DNA from: Kineosporia babensis
Lineage (GTDB): Bacteria > Actinomycetota > Actinomycetes > Actinomycetales > Kineosporiaceae
Direction: 5' to 3'
Assembly (NCBI RefSeq): GCF_021129305.1
Contig: NZ_JAJOMB010000002.1
Span: forward strand, 496,001 to 560,000
DNA length: 64,000 bases
In this document: piece after piece, positions 52,510 through 61,336 of the stretch
How positions within the stretch are numbered: the first letter of the stretch is position 1
How the letters are laid out: every line of letters starts with the position of its first letter
Notes under the pieces: generated by a model
Seen by the model: only the letters and a program-made list of their open reading frames with translations
What the model was told of the DNA's origin: nothing
Databases searched by the model: none
Translations under genes and position numbers: made by a program

Positions 52510-54620
52510 CAGGCTCCTTCCCGAACCAGCGTGGCCACCGCGTCGAGCAGGGTGCTCTGATGGAACTCGCCCTTGTCGATGTGCGCCCGGGCACCGGCCG
52601 CCCGGCCCCGCTCCCGGTCGTCCGGCCCGGCCTTGGTGGTGACCAGAATGCAGGGCATGTGCTGCAGTTCGGGCCGGCTGCGGGTCTGCCGGATGAAGGC
52701 GAACCCGTCCATCCCCGGCATCTCCACGTCCACGACGGCTACCGCGTAACGGGTTCGGGTGGCCATCGCCAGCCCTTCCTCGGCCGAGCCGGCCTCGTCC
52801 ACCCGGTAGCCCGCGGCCTGCAGAATGCTGCGCTCCAGCATCCGGGTGGTCAGCGAGTCGTCGACGATCAGGATCGGGATCGGTCCGTCCCCGGAAACGA
52901 CAGACGTTGTAGCCGGCGGCAGGGGGACCGGCGCGGTGGTGCGGGGGAGCCTTCGGGTGGTGGCCGCCACCGCCACCTCGGCCGGGTCCAGCACCGGCCG
53001 GGGTCGGCCGTCGATGTCGATCCAGATCCCGCACACCAGAGGGGGAACCGGCGCCAGCGGTGGCAGCGCCCGGACGGCCACCTCGGCCGTCCCGATCAGC
53101 CGCCGCACCCCGACCGCGACCAGACCCTTGCCGCCCTCCAGGAGCAGCACCGTCCGTCCGGATTCCTCGTCCGCAGCCGGTTCACCGGGCAGATCGAGGA
53201 CGTCCGCCAGCGGCTGATAGGGAATCCGGCGGCCGTCGAAGCGCACCGCCATGGCTCCGGAGAAGTCCTCCGGGGAGATCCGGCGGGCCTGTCGCACCGA
53301 GCGCAGCGGCACGGCCGTCACGTCGGCGCCGTCGGTGGCCCGCACCAGCACCACCTCCTGAGCCGTCATCGAGGCCGGGGTGGTCAGATCGATCGTGGTG
53401 CCCGCGCCCGGGCTGGTGGCGATGTCGATCCGGCCGCCGATGCGCCGCACCACGTCCTGCACCACGTCCAGACCGATTCCGTGCCCGGAGATCTCGCTCA
53501 CCGTGGCGGCCGTGCTGATCCCGCTGCCCATCAGCAGCTGCAGGGTCTGGGCGTCGTCGAGGTCCTCGCTCGGCGCCCGGCCGGACTGCACCAGCTTGCG
53601 CCGCACCGCGTCCAGGTCGATCCCGCTGCCGTCGTCTGTGCAGCGGAAGCGAACCCCGCCCGCACCGTGACTGATCTCCACCCGGACCAGCCCGCTCTCG
53701 TCCTTGCCGCGGGCCCGGCGTTCCTGCGGGGGCTCGATGCCGTGGGCCACCGCGTTACGCACGATCTGCCGCAGTGCGGTCTGGGCCGATGCGAGGATGG
53801 TTGCATCCAGGGCAATCTGAGCGCCGCGAACCTCCAGCCGGGCCCGCTTGCCCTGCGCGGCGTTCACGTCCCGCACCCCGCGTTCCAGGTCGGGCACGAT
53901 CGTCTCGACCGGGATCAGCCGCAGCCGCTCGGCCGTGGTGTACACCTCGCGCAACTCCCGTTCGATCCGGTCCGCGCTGCCCTCCAGCGTCCGGGCCAGC
54001 GCAGCCAGTTCCTCGATCTGCAGCTCGTTCAGGCGGCCGGCCTCCTCCATCGCGGCCCGCAGCCGGCGGGCCCGCGAGGCGCCTTCGCGCACCGAGCTGA
54101 GCTGGGTACGGGTCTGGGTCACTCCGTCGATCAGGCTGTCGATCTCCAGCAGGGAGGCCCGGGCGGTCTGGACGGTGTTCGAGGCATCCTCGCTCCGGCT
54201 GGTCTCGACCGCCGCGGCGGCCGCCGGTTCGTCGGCGGAAAGAACCGGTGCTACACCACTTTCAGTCGAGTTGCGGGGCTGCGGGATGGTGGCGGTCGGC
54301 TCGGTCTCCGGCGCCCCCATCGTGTCCAGATCGGCACTCAGCCGGTCCACCAGCAGCTGCATCCGGTCCAGCTCGTCCGCCGGGATCGGCTGCTCGGCGG
54401 CACGGTAGGGCCCGAGCATCTCCTCCAGTTCGTGCACCTGGTCGGCCATCTCGGTCTGCGCCACCACCCGCGCCGCCCCCTTCAGGGTGTGCGCGTGCCG
54501 CAGCGCGATCCCGGCCGGGCCGGTCGCCGGCCCACCCCGGGCCAGCTCGGAGAGCGCCCCGCTGAGCTCGTCGATCAGCTCCCGGGCCTCGATCCGGAAA
54601 TACTGGAGGAGATCGTCCAT
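52509..54620 (-). CDS. cheA: CheA-type histidine kinase with C-terminal receiver domain
   Basis: This 703-residue CheA-REC hybrid starts at the ATG at 54620, 3 bp after the mcp stop. The N-terminal Hpt domain has the phospho-accepting His44 in RHAHTLKGAA. A Pro/Ala/Thr linker and helical dimerisation region follow. The ATPase domain shows RNAVAHGIEPPQERRARGK, DDGSGIDLDAVR and GHGIGLDVVQDVVRRIGG. A CheW-like regulatory domain comes next, and from about residue 580 a receiver domain (ILIVDDSLTTR, VVDVEMPGMDG). No P2 CheY-binding domain is evident. A fused receiver is typical of Wsp-like and other alternative-function systems and commonly acts as phosphate acceptor or sink. Confidence 0.95.
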   Translation of the reverse strand: MDDLLQYFRIEARELIDELSGALSELARGGPATGPAGIALRHAHTLKGAARVVAQTEMADQVHELEEMLGPYRAAEQPIPADELDRMQLLVDRLSADLDTMGAPETEPTATIPQPRNSTESGVAPVLSADEPAAAAAVETSRSEDASNTVQTARASLLEIDSLIDGVTQTRTQLSSVREGASRARRLRAAMEEAGRLNELQIEELAALARTLEGSADRIERELREVYTTAERLRLIPVETIVPDLERGVRDVNAAQGKRARLEVRGAQIALDATILASAQTALRQIVRNAVAHGIEPPQERRARGKDESGLVRVEISHGAGGVRFRCTDDGSGIDLDAVRRKLVQSGRAPSEDLDDAQTLQLLMGSGISTAATVSEISGHGIGLDVVQDVVRRIGGRIDIATSPGAGTTIDLTTPASMTAQEVVLVRATDGADVTAVPLRSVRQARRISPEDFSGAMAVRFDGRRIPYQPLADVLDLPGEPAADEESGRTVLLLEGGKGLVAVGVRRLIGTAEVAVRALPPLAPVPPLVCGIWIDIDGRPRPVLDPAEVAVAATTRRLPRTTAPVPLPPATTSVVSGDGPIPILIVDDSLTTRMLERSILQAAGYRVDEAGSAEEGLAMATRTRYAVAVVDVEMPGMDGFAFIRQTRSRPELQHMPCILVTTKAGPDDRERGRAAGARAHIDKGEFHQSTLLDAVATLVREGA

Positions 54621-54623
54621 GGG

Positions 54624-56192
54624 TCACTCGCCCGGATTCGGGCCCGAAGAACCGGACGAACCCGATGAACCTGACGAGCCGGAGGCCGGGGAGCCGGCGT
54701 GGGCGAAACGCTCCGGGTGTGGCGCCGCGTCGAAGTCGTCCCGTTCGATCAGCCTGCGCAGCCGGGCCGACAGCTCGGCCAGCTGCGAGGCCGTGGTCAG
54801 CGTCTGGGCCGAGCCGGCCTCGCTCTCCTTGGTGGTCTGGGTGACGTTGCCGACCGCGAAGTTCACCTGCTCGACCGCGGTGCTCTGCTGCTTGGTGCTC
54901 AGCTCGATCTCCCGGGCCGCCTCGGTGGTGGTCTGCATCAGCTCCACGATCTGCTCGAACTGCGCGGCCACGGTCTCGAACTGGGCGGTCCCGGCGTCCA
55001 CCGACTTGGCCCCGATCTCGGTGGCCATCACCGTGGTGTGCACCGCCCCGCGCACCACCTCGATCAGCGTGCGGATCTCCTTGGTCGACTCCGCCACCCG
55101 GTCGGCCAGCTTGCGGATCTCGTCCGCGACCACCCCGAAGCGCCGGCCCGACTCGCCCGCCCCGGCCGCCTCGATCGTCGAGTTGATCGCCAGGATGTTG
55201 GTCTGCTCGGCCAGTTCCGAGACGATGTCCAGCACCGCGCCGATCTGCTGGGACTTCTCACCCAGCTCGATCATGTGGTCGACGATCACCTGCACCTGGT
55301 GGCGGATCTCGGCCATCGACTGCTGCGCGGTGGCCAGCGTGCTGCGCCCGGAGCCGCCGGCCTGCGCGGTCTGCTCGGCCACGTCGGAGACCCGCTGCGC
55401 GCTCTCGGTGATCTGCCGGGAGGTGGCCAGCAGCTCGTTGATCGTCGTGGAGATCTCGCTCATCGCGGTGGCCTGCTCCATCGCCCCGACCGCCTGCTGG
55501 TTGGCGGTGGTCTGCAGCTCGGCCGAGGAGGTCTGGACCTGGCCCACCGCACCGCCGATCCGGGTGCGCAGCCGCCGGGTGATCACCGCCCCGATCACCG
55601 CGGTGGCCACCACCGAGCCGCCGACCACGGCCAGGATCAGGATCTGGTCGCGCCGCTGGGCCGCCTCGGCCGCCGCGATCCCGTCCTGGGCCAGCTGGTG
55701 CTCGTAGCCGGCGAACCTGGTGAGCAGGTCCTCCAGGCGCACCCGGATCGGGCTCACCTTCTCGAAGTCCTCGGCCGAGTCCTGCGCGGTGCCTTCCTGG
55801 CGCTTCTGGATCAGATCGGTGTTGGCGGCGCGGGCCTCGTCCTCGGCCTCCTTGATCTGGCTGACCAGGTTGCGGCCGTCGTCGGTGTGCACCCCGGCCT
55901 CGGCGTCCTCGATCAGGTTCTCGAAGACCTCGGTGCTCCGGTCCGCGCGTGCGCTGAATTCCGGGTCCCCGGTCAGCAGGAAGGCCCGCACGTCGGCGGC
56001 CCGGTTGGCCCGCGCGGTGAGCATCTTCTGGGCGATCAGCTCCAGCGCGGCGTCCTGCTCGATCACCTGGTCCTTGGCCCGCACCACCTCTTTCAGGCCG
56101 TAGAACGCCACCGCGCCGCCGATCAGGTTCAGCAGCAGCACCAGCGCGAACCCGAGTGCCAGGGTGCGCCCGAAGGTCCAGTTGGATCGCAT
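54624..56192 (-). CDS. Methyl-accepting chemotaxis protein
   Basis: The 522-residue membrane receptor has TM1 at ~8-33, an extracytoplasmic helical-bundle sensor of about 150 residues, and TM2 at ~183-204. A HAMP-like/coiled region follows, then the signalling domain with hairpin tip AINSTIEAAGAGESGR at about residues 335-350, followed by FGVVADEIRKLADR. Helical-bundle sensors often detect envelope or surface signals rather than a small bound ligand. The C-terminus is a Gly/Ser repeat tail (GSSGSSGSS), not the usual CheR/CheB-tethering pentapeptide. The gene lies between cheW and cheA with gaps of 2 and 3 bp, the only receptor in this operon. Confidence 0.94.
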   Translation of the reverse strand: MRSNWTFGRTLALGFALVLLLNLIGGAVAFYGLKEVVRAKDQVIEQDAALELIAQKMLTARANRAADVRAFLLTGDPEFSARADRSTEVFENLIEDAEAGVHTDDGRNLVSQIKEAEDEARAANTDLIQKRQEGTAQDSAEDFEKVSPIRVRLEDLLTRFAGYEHQLAQDGIAAAEAAQRRDQILILAVVGGSVVATAVIGAVITRRLRTRIGGAVGQVQTSSAELQTTANQQAVGAMEQATAMSEISTTINELLATSRQITESAQRVSDVAEQTAQAGGSGRSTLATAQQSMAEIRHQVQVIVDHMIELGEKSQQIGAVLDIVSELAEQTNILAINSTIEAAGAGESGRRFGVVADEIRKLADRVAESTKEIRTLIEVVRGAVHTTVMATEIGAKSVDAGTAQFETVAAQFEQIVELMQTTTEAAREIELSTKQQSTAVEQVNFAVGNVTQTTKESEAGSAQTLTTASQLAELSARLRRLIERDDFDAAPHPERFAHAGSPASGSSGSSGSSGSSGPNPGE

Positions 56193-56194
56193 CG

Positions 56195-56674
56195 TCAGTT
56201 CTCCGTCTTCGCACAGATCTCGCGGATGGTGCCCACCAGGTCGGCCAGGGGCAGGGTGCGCCCGGTACCGATCGAGGCGGTCTCGGTCCGGCGGAAGCCG
56301 GTGAAGTCGCGGAAGGTCAGGGCCACCCCGGGCTCCGCCGCGGGCACCAGCAGCCAGCGCGGTTCCTGGGCCGGCAGGCCGAGCAGCGAGGCCAGGTCCC
56401 AGACCGCGGCCACCGACCCCCGGCTGCTGAAGATCCCGATCATCGCCGGGTGCCGGCTGGGCACCGCGGTGATCGACGGGCCGGAGGTCACCGCGGCCAC
56501 CTCGCTGAGCAGGACCGCCCGTTCCTCACCGCCCACCGTCAGCAGCAGCACGTCATCGAGCGCGGTCTCGTCACCGCCCGGCAGCTCGGCGAAGGCGGCG
56601 TCGAACTCGGCCCGCATCGCCGCGGCCCGGGTCCCGAGCTCGTCCAGGGCGGCCAGCGTGCCCAGCGGGCTCAT
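56195..56674 (-). CDS. cheW: CheW-like coupling protein 1
   Basis: The product has 159 residues from the ATG at 56674, which overlaps the cheR stop (ATGA); a longer GTG/ATG start 30 bp upstream is less likely. A helical lead of ~40 residues precedes the CheW fold: LLLTVGGEERAVLLSEVAAV, AMIGIFSSRGSVAAVWDLASLL, LLVPA and the final VGTIREIC. It should couple the receptor to CheA. The long N-terminal helix differs from the compact second CheW of the operon. Confidence 0.9.
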   Translation of the reverse strand: MSPLGTLAALDELGTRAAAMRAEFDAAFAELPGGDETALDDVLLLTVGGEERAVLLSEVAAVTSGPSITAVPSRHPAMIGIFSSRGSVAAVWDLASLLGLPAQEPRWLLVPAAEPGVALTFRDFTGFRRTETASIGTGRTLPLADLVGTIREICAKTEN

Positions 56675-58131
56675 GAGCGGCCTCCGTGCGCGATCGTCCG
56701 GCACACCGACAGCAGCGCCTCCCGGTCGAAGCCGCCGCCGAAAAGCATCACCCGGCGCTCACTCTCCAGGATCAGCAGGTCGGCGGCCCGGTCGTAGGAA
56801 CGGTTCGAGCCGCTCAGGTCGCCGTGCAGCCGGTTGAGCCGGCCGATGTTGAGATGCCCCAGGGCGAAGGCCGGATCGGCGTTCACCGCGGCCTTCCAGT
56901 GCAGCAGCGCACCGCGGTCGTCCGCGGTGCTCTCGCGGCAGGTGGCCAGCACCGCATGGGCATCGGCGGCCACGTCCCCGCCCCGTCCCAGCAGCCGGTG
57001 GGCGTCCCGGCTGGCGCCACTGAGGTCCCCGGAATGGGTCAGCAGCATGGCCCGGACCAGCATCACCTCGGTCTCCCAGGGGGTGCGCGGGGGCGAGGAG
57101 GGCGTCTCGATCAGCTCGATCGCGCCGAGCGCGGCCTCGAAGCGCTCGGCCCGGACCAGATCCAGTACCTGGCCGAAGGATTCGCGTTCCTGCGGCGAAG
57201 GGCCCCGCTGGGCGGGCAGGCTCTTGGGCACCACCCGGGGCGTGGCCGCCGGATCCAGCAGCCGGTAGTAGAAGACCCCCTCGGCCTCGCACAGCCCGAA
57301 GTCGTCGGACACCCCGCGCAGCGTCTCGGCCGAGCCCAGGAACAGGTAGCCGCCCGGCAGCAGCGCGCTCTGCAGTCGCCGCACGGCCTCGGCCATCTTC
57401 TCGGGAGCGAAGTACATCAGCACGTTGCGGCAGAAGATCACGTCGAAACTCGGCCGCCAGAAAGCATGATCGGTCCCGGCCAGGTTCTGCCGCCGGAACT
57501 CCACCGCGTCCCGCAGGCCCTGGTTCACCAGGTAGTGCCCGCCGTCCTGGGTGAACCAGCGGCGCTGGGTCGGCGCCGGCACCGCCCGCATCGACCACGA
57601 GGTGTACTGCCCGGTCCGGGCTTTGGCCAGAGCCAGCGGATTCACGTCCAGGCCGGTGATCTTCGCCCCCGGGTGCCCGGCCTCGGACAGGGTGATCGCC
57701 AGCGAGTAGGCCTCTTCACCGCTCGCGCATCCGGCCGACAGCACCTGCAGCGGCAGGTTGGCGGGCCGGTCGCTGCGGGCCAGCCGTTCCGGCAGCACGG
57801 TCCTGGCCAGCGCGGCGAACTGCTCGGGCTGGCGCAGGAAGTAGGTCTCACCCACGGTCAGCGAACCGGCCAGCGCGCTCAGCTCGTCGCCCGACTTCTC
57901 CACGTACGGCAGGTAGTCCGCCGGATCAGGGGTGTGCCGGGCCAGCATCCGCTGGTGCAGTACCTGCGAGAGCCGGCCCCGGTCGCCCGGCCCGAAGGTC
58001 AGGCCGAGCCGGCGCTCGACGAGCCCGGCGAACTCCTCGATCTCGTCGTCCGGTTCGGTCCCGACGCTCCCGGCGGCACTGGTGGACCCGGCGGCACTGG
58101 TGGACCCGGCTCGGGCCTGGTGATCGGTCAG
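56671..58131 (-). CDS. cheR: CheR-type receptor methyltransferase with TPR-like C-terminus
   Basis: CheR methylates receptor glutamates with S-adenosylmethionine. The canonical CheR N-terminal domain (FAGLVERRLGLTFGPGDR, then SLTVGETYFLR) is encoded well upstream of the first ATG at 57948, and there is no ATG, GTG or TTG in frame before it. The best start is a CTG at 58131 overlapping the cheW stop (CTGA), nine bases after GGAGGT; this gives 486 residues. SAM-binding motifs include LSAGCASGEEAYSLAI, LDVNPLAL and FDVIFCRNVLMYF. From about residue 340 onward, helical repeats (WKAAVNADPAFALGHLNIGRL) are TPR-like, as in WspC and other alternative-system CheR proteins. A GSTSAA repeat linker follows the start. 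Confidence 0.9.
   Translation of the reverse strand: MTDHQARAGSTSAAGSTSAAGSVGTEPDDEIEEFAGLVERRLGLTFGPGDRGRLSQVLHQRMLARHTPDPADYLPYVEKSGDELSALAGSLTVGETYFLRQPEQFAALARTVLPERLARSDRPANLPLQVLSAGCASGEEAYSLAITLSEAGHPGAKITGLDVNPLALAKARTGQYTSWSMRAVPAPTQRRWFTQDGGHYLVNQGLRDAVEFRRQNLAGTDHAFWRPSFDVIFCRNVLMYFAPEKMAEAVRRLQSALLPGGYLFLGSAETLRGVSDDFGLCEAEGVFYYRLLDPAATPRVVPKSLPAQRGPSPQERESFGQVLDLVRAERFEAALGAIELIETPSSPPRTPWETEVMLVRAMLLTHSGDLSGASRDAHRLLGRGGDVAADAHAVLATCRESTADDRGALLHWKAAVNADPAFALGHLNIGRLNRLHGDLSGSNRSYDRAADLLILESERRVMLFGGGFDREALLSVCRTIAHGGRS
58069..58110. repeat. 18-bp tandem repeat at the start of cheR
   Basis: Two perfect 18-bp copies (58069-58086, 58087-58104) and a partial third encode the hexapeptide GSTSAA on the minus strand, a flexible linker before the CheR N-terminal domain. 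Confidence 0.85.
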
Positions 58132-58604
58132 GATGACGACACCTCCGCCAGCCGGGCCCAGAGCTCGTCCGGCACCAGGTGCGAGGCCTGCAGCGCGAGC
58201 AGCAGCTGCTGGTCGCGGGTGGAGATCGCGGAGAACAGCTGCGGGCCCAGCCCGTCCAGCAGCGGCGGCATCTCGGCCAGGTCGGCGGTGGCCAGCGTGC
58301 GGATCCCCACCACCCGTTGCACCGCCAGCGCCACCTGGCGGTCGGCTCCGGCATCGAGGGTGATCCAGCGGCTCGCGAGCACCCGCTGGTCACCGGTCAG
58401 CGCCCCGGAGTCCACCACCGGCACCGACCGGCCGCGGATCCGGGCCACCCCCAGCACGAACGAGGGCATTCCCGGCACCGGGTGCGCGGTCAGCGGGCGC
58501 ATGGTCTCGCGCACCGTGGTCAGCGGAACCGCGAAGGTCCGGCCGCCGGTCCCGCAGACGAGCAGGGCGACGCTGGATCCGCTGTGCTCGGCCCCCGTGT
58601 TCAC
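58128..58604 (-). CDS. cheW: CheW-like coupling protein 2
   Basis: This 158-residue compact CheW starts at the GTG at 58604 behind GGGCGG. The fold follows the family: VALLVCGTGGRTFAVPLTTV, VPGMPSFVLGVARIRGRSVPVVD, and a C-terminal helical extension (PPLLDGLGPQLFSAI). It is the first gene of the minus-strand chemosensory operon and its stop overlaps the probable CTG start of cheR. Two CheW proteins flanking a CheR-TPR gene is the arrangement found in wsp operons (wspB-wspC-wspD). Confidence 0.9.
   Translation of the reverse strand: MNTGAEHSGSSVALLVCGTGGRTFAVPLTTVRETMRPLTAHPVPGMPSFVLGVARIRGRSVPVVDSGALTGDQRVLASRWITLDAGADRQVALAVQRVVGIRTLATADLAEMPPLLDGLGPQLFSAISTRDQQLLLALQASHLVPDELWARLAEVSSS
58141..58146 (-). 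promoter_or_regulatory. Strong ribosome-binding site GGAGGT for cheR
   Basis: The sequence GGAGGT lies inside the end of cheW2, nine bases before CTG 58131 and six before ATC 58134. It marks where translation of cheR begins although no standard start codon follows. Confidence 0.7.
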
Positions 58605-58655
58605 CCGCCCAATGTCGGCCGATCTTGGACCGGCCTTGACCCGGTGCCCAAAACG

Positions 58656-60113
58656 TCAGCGGGTGAAATCCAGTCCTTCGCCGTCTACCGGGGTCATCCG
58701 CATCAGCAGTGCATCCAGCCCGTACGACGAATACGTGCGCCAAGGCCAGCGCCGCCCCTGAGTCGGGATCAGGTGCCCGGCCCGGTTGATGTACCCCGAC
58801 GTCAGCGTCATCAGGGGAGTCCGGTGCGCAGTGGGCGGTGGTTTCGCCACCGCGGCCCGGTACCCGTGCGCCTGCATATGCCGAAGCACCCGCACCACGA
58901 ACCGGGCGGACAGTTCGGTCTTGAGCGTCCAGGAGGCGTTGTCGTACCCGATCGAAAACGCCAGATTAGGGACGTCCGTGAGCAGCGTTCCTTTGTATGC
59001 CACCTTCTCGGCGGGGTCGACGGGAGAACCGTCCAGGTCCAGGGCGATGCCGCCCAGCAGCTTGACCCGCAACCCGGTTGCCGCCACCACCAGAGAGGCG
59101 GGCAACACGCGTCCATTGGTCAGCTCTATGCCGTTCTCGGTAAAGCTCGCGATCTCCCCGGTGACGATCTCCGCGTCCCCTGCGGATATCGCGGTGAACA
59201 GGTCAGCGTTCGGCACTACGCACAGCCGCTGGTCCCAGGGGTTGTAGCGAGGTGTGAAGTGCTGCATCGGGTAGCCCTCAGGGAGCAGAGGACGCACCTG
59301 GTCGCGTAGCCAGCGTGAGGTCAGGGAAGGCGCGAGCCGGCACAGATGCCAGAACGCCGACACGGTCGCCACCGCGCGCCGACGTCTGCGCCGGGCCGTC
59401 TTGGCCGGGACAAAAGAGGCACGGGACGAGTGACGCTGGGGTAGAGAGATCACGTAGCTGGGGGAGCGCTGCAGCATGGTCAGGCTGCGAGCCGCCGGGG
59501 CCAGCGCCGGTACTAGGGAGACGGCCGTGGCCCCGCTGCCGATCACCACCACGTCCTCGCCGGTCCAGTCCAGGTCGTCCGGCCAGAGCTGGGGGTGCAC
59601 GATCCGCCCCTGGTACTGCTCCTGCCCGGGGAACTCCGGTAGATAGGGATCGGCGTAGTCGTAGTACCCGGTACTGAGGCACAGGAACCGACACCGCAAG
59701 GTGCGCGTGGAGCCGTCCTCCATTTCCGCAAGTACCGACCACAGCGCCCGCGCACTGCACCACGAGGCCGACACCACCCGATGCCGGTACCGGATCTTGG
59801 CCGACACCCCGTACTCCTGCGCACTCTGGCGCAGGTAGTGCAGCACCGAGGCACCGTCGGCGATCGAGCGCCGACTCGACCAGGGCCGGAACGAGTAGCT
59901 CAGGCTGAACATGTCCGAGTCCGAACGCACGCCCGGATACCGGAACAGGTCCCAGGTGCCCCCGCTGACCGCGCGCGACTCCAGCACCGCGTAGCTCAGT
60001 CCGGGCAGCTCCCGCTCCAGGTGGCAGGCCGTGCCGATTCCGGCCAGCCCGGCCCCGACGACCAGGACGTCCCAGTAGCTCTCGGCGGTGGCTGAGGGTG
60101 AGGGTTCCGGCAC
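58656..60113 (-). CDS. FAD-dependent Baeyer-Villiger-type monooxygenase
   Basis: This 485-residue class B flavin monooxygenase uses FAD and NADPH to insert oxygen into a substrate. FAD Rossmann motif VVGAGLAGIGTACHL is near residue 18, the NADPH motif IGSGATAVSLVPAL is mid-protein, and the Baeyer-Villiger fingerprint appears as YQGRIVHPQLWP (Y replacing F). SGGTWDLFRYPGVRSDS is also typical. It resembles the EthA/MymA group of mycobacterial monooxygenases in outline. The GTG start at 60113 has no strong ribosome-binding site. Its stop lies 51 bp upstream of the cheW2 start in the same direction, so read-through into the operon is possible. Substrate unknown. Confidence 0.93.
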   Translation of the reverse strand: MPEPSPSATAESYWDVLVVGAGLAGIGTACHLERELPGLSYAVLESRAVSGGTWDLFRYPGVRSDSDMFSLSYSFRPWSSRRSIADGASVLHYLRQSAQEYGVSAKIRYRHRVVSASWCSARALWSVLAEMEDGSTRTLRCRFLCLSTGYYDYADPYLPEFPGQEQYQGRIVHPQLWPDDLDWTGEDVVVIGSGATAVSLVPALAPAARSLTMLQRSPSYVISLPQRHSSRASFVPAKTARRRRRRAVATVSAFWHLCRLAPSLTSRWLRDQVRPLLPEGYPMQHFTPRYNPWDQRLCVVPNADLFTAISAGDAEIVTGEIASFTENGIELTNGRVLPASLVVAATGLRVKLLGGIALDLDGSPVDPAEKVAYKGTLLTDVPNLAFSIGYDNASWTLKTELSARFVVRVLRHMQAHGYRAAVAKPPPTAHRTPLMTLTSGYINRAGHLIPTQGRRWPWRTYSSYGLDALLMRMTPVDGEGLDFTR

Positions 60114-60303
60114 TCAGCCATCATCTCTGCCGACGGCCGATCCGGCGTGCGCACCGGCCCGCAAGATCATCAAAAGCGCTTCACAAGAACGTAACCGGAG
60201 AGTTCGAAGGTGCCCCGGATCGGCGGAACGTCCGGTGAAATCCGGTATTCGTTCAGCGCTTGTCGGAATTTTGTACCAAGTCTGTCTCAACACAGGTCCT
60301 GCA

Positions 60304-60333
60304 TGTACAACGCACAGAGAAACTGCGTAACCT
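60304..60333 (+). promoter_or_regulatory. Possible leaderless promoter for the sulfotransferase gene
   Basis: TGTACA (60304-60309), an 18-bp spacer, and TAACCT (60328-60333). Transcription would begin about 60341-60342, at the GTG itself, which fits the lack of any Shine-Dalgarno sequence there and the commonness of leaderless genes in actinobacteria. Confidence 0.35.
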
Positions 60334-60341
60334 CTGCTCGC

Positions 60342-61235
60342 GTGGCACAGCGACGCAAGGTGGTAGCAGCAGTCAACCGGGAGCTCGAACAGCGCTTCGG
60401 GTTCCGTTTGGTGCGGATCAAGGACGAGGAAGAGGTACCCCCGCCGCCGGTGGAGGTCGTCGTCGAGGAAGAGGTCAAGCCGCGGATCCCGGTCCGCCGC
60501 CCGTCCGACCCTCGCGACCGCCTGGTGCAGCGCCCGGTCTTCCTGCTCTCCTCGGTCCGTTCCGGCTCCACCCTCTCCCGGGTCATCCTGAACAGCCACT
60601 CGCAGATCCACTCGCCGCACGAGATGCACTTCCGCCGCACCCAGGTGATCGCCTACACCACGCCGGTGCAGCAGGCCCTGGAGCACTTCGACCTGAACGA
60701 GCGCGACCTCGAGCACCTGCTGTGGGACCGGATGCTGCACCGCGAGCTCACCATGAGCGGCAAGTCGGTGCTGGTCGAGAAGACCCCGAGCAACGTCTTC
60801 GTGGCCGACCGGCTGGCCACCGCCTGGCCCAAGGCCAAGTTCATCTACCTGATCCGCCACCCCTGGTCGATCGCCCAGTCCTGGCACGAGGGCGACCCGG
60901 AGAACCGGCCGCTGAACAAGGCGATCCGGCACACCCTGAACTACATGGAGTACCTGGAGAAGGCCCGCAACAAGCGGGCCGGCCTGACCATCCGGTACGA
61001 GGACCTGACCAGCGAGCCGGTCAAGCAGACCCAGCTGATCTGCGAGTTCCTCGGCCTGGAGTGGGAGCCCGGGATGCTGGAGTACGGCAAGAAGGACCAC
61101 GGCGACTTCAAGAAGGGCATCGGGGACTGGAAGGAGAAGATCAAGACCGGCACCATCCAGCCCGGTCGTCCGCTCCCGGACATCTCCGACGTCCCGGTCG
61201 AGCTGCGCCCGATGGTCGAGCGCTGGGGCTACTGA
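60342..61235 (+). CDS. PAPS-dependent sulfotransferase
   Basis: It has 297 residues from the GTG at 60342; longer frames upstream encode a non-conserved leader. The protein transfers a sulfuryl group from PAPS to an acceptor. The 5'-phosphosulfate-binding loop is seen as LLSSVRSGSTLSRVIL and the 3'-phosphate-binding motif as FIYLIRHPWSIAQSW. VEKTPSN and GLTIRYEDLTSEP also match the sulfotransferase family. An N-terminal acidic, Pro-rich stretch (EEEVPPPPVEVVVEEE) precedes the domain. No signal peptide is present. Acceptor unknown. A strong terminator follows 31 bp after the stop. Confidence 0.88.
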   Translation: MAQRRKVVAAVNRELEQRFGFRLVRIKDEEEVPPPPVEVVVEEEVKPRIPVRRPSDPRDRLVQRPVFLLSSVRSGSTLSRVILNSHSQIHSPHEMHFRRTQVIAYTTPVQQALEHFDLNERDLEHLLWDRMLHRELTMSGKSVLVEKTPSNVFVADRLATAWPKAKFIYLIRHPWSIAQSWHEGDPENRPLNKAIRHTLNYMEYLEKARNKRAGLTIRYEDLTSEPVKQTQLICEFLGLEWEPGMLEYGKKDHGDFKKGIGDWKEKIKTGTIQPGRPLPDISDVPVELRPMVERWGY

Positions 61236-61266
61236 CGCGCTGGGGGCTACTGACCTTCCAGAACTG

Positions 61267-61312
61267 ACTGAGGACGACGGACCGCTCACCTACGCGGTCC
61301 GTCGTCCTCAGT
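61267..61312. terminator. Bidirectional hairpin, perfect 19-bp stem
   Basis: Arms 61267-61285 and 61294-61312 are exact reverse complements around an 8-base loop. The hairpin lies between the convergent ends of the sulfotransferase and 5'-nucleotidase genes. No long T-run follows on either side, as is usual in high-GC actinobacteria. Confidence 0.9.
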
Positions 61313-61336
61313 ACTTTGCCGGCGTTGCGGCCGAAC

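Noticed and set aside
51406-53034. Longer cheB frame beginning at 53034
   Set aside because: The extra 175 residues lie inside cheA and are not conserved; the ATG at 52509 overlaps the cheA stop and directly precedes the receiver domain.
57946-57948. ATG at 57948 as the cheR start
   Set aside because: It would remove the first helices of the CheR N-terminal domain, which are encoded intact upstream in the same frame behind a strong ribosome-binding site.
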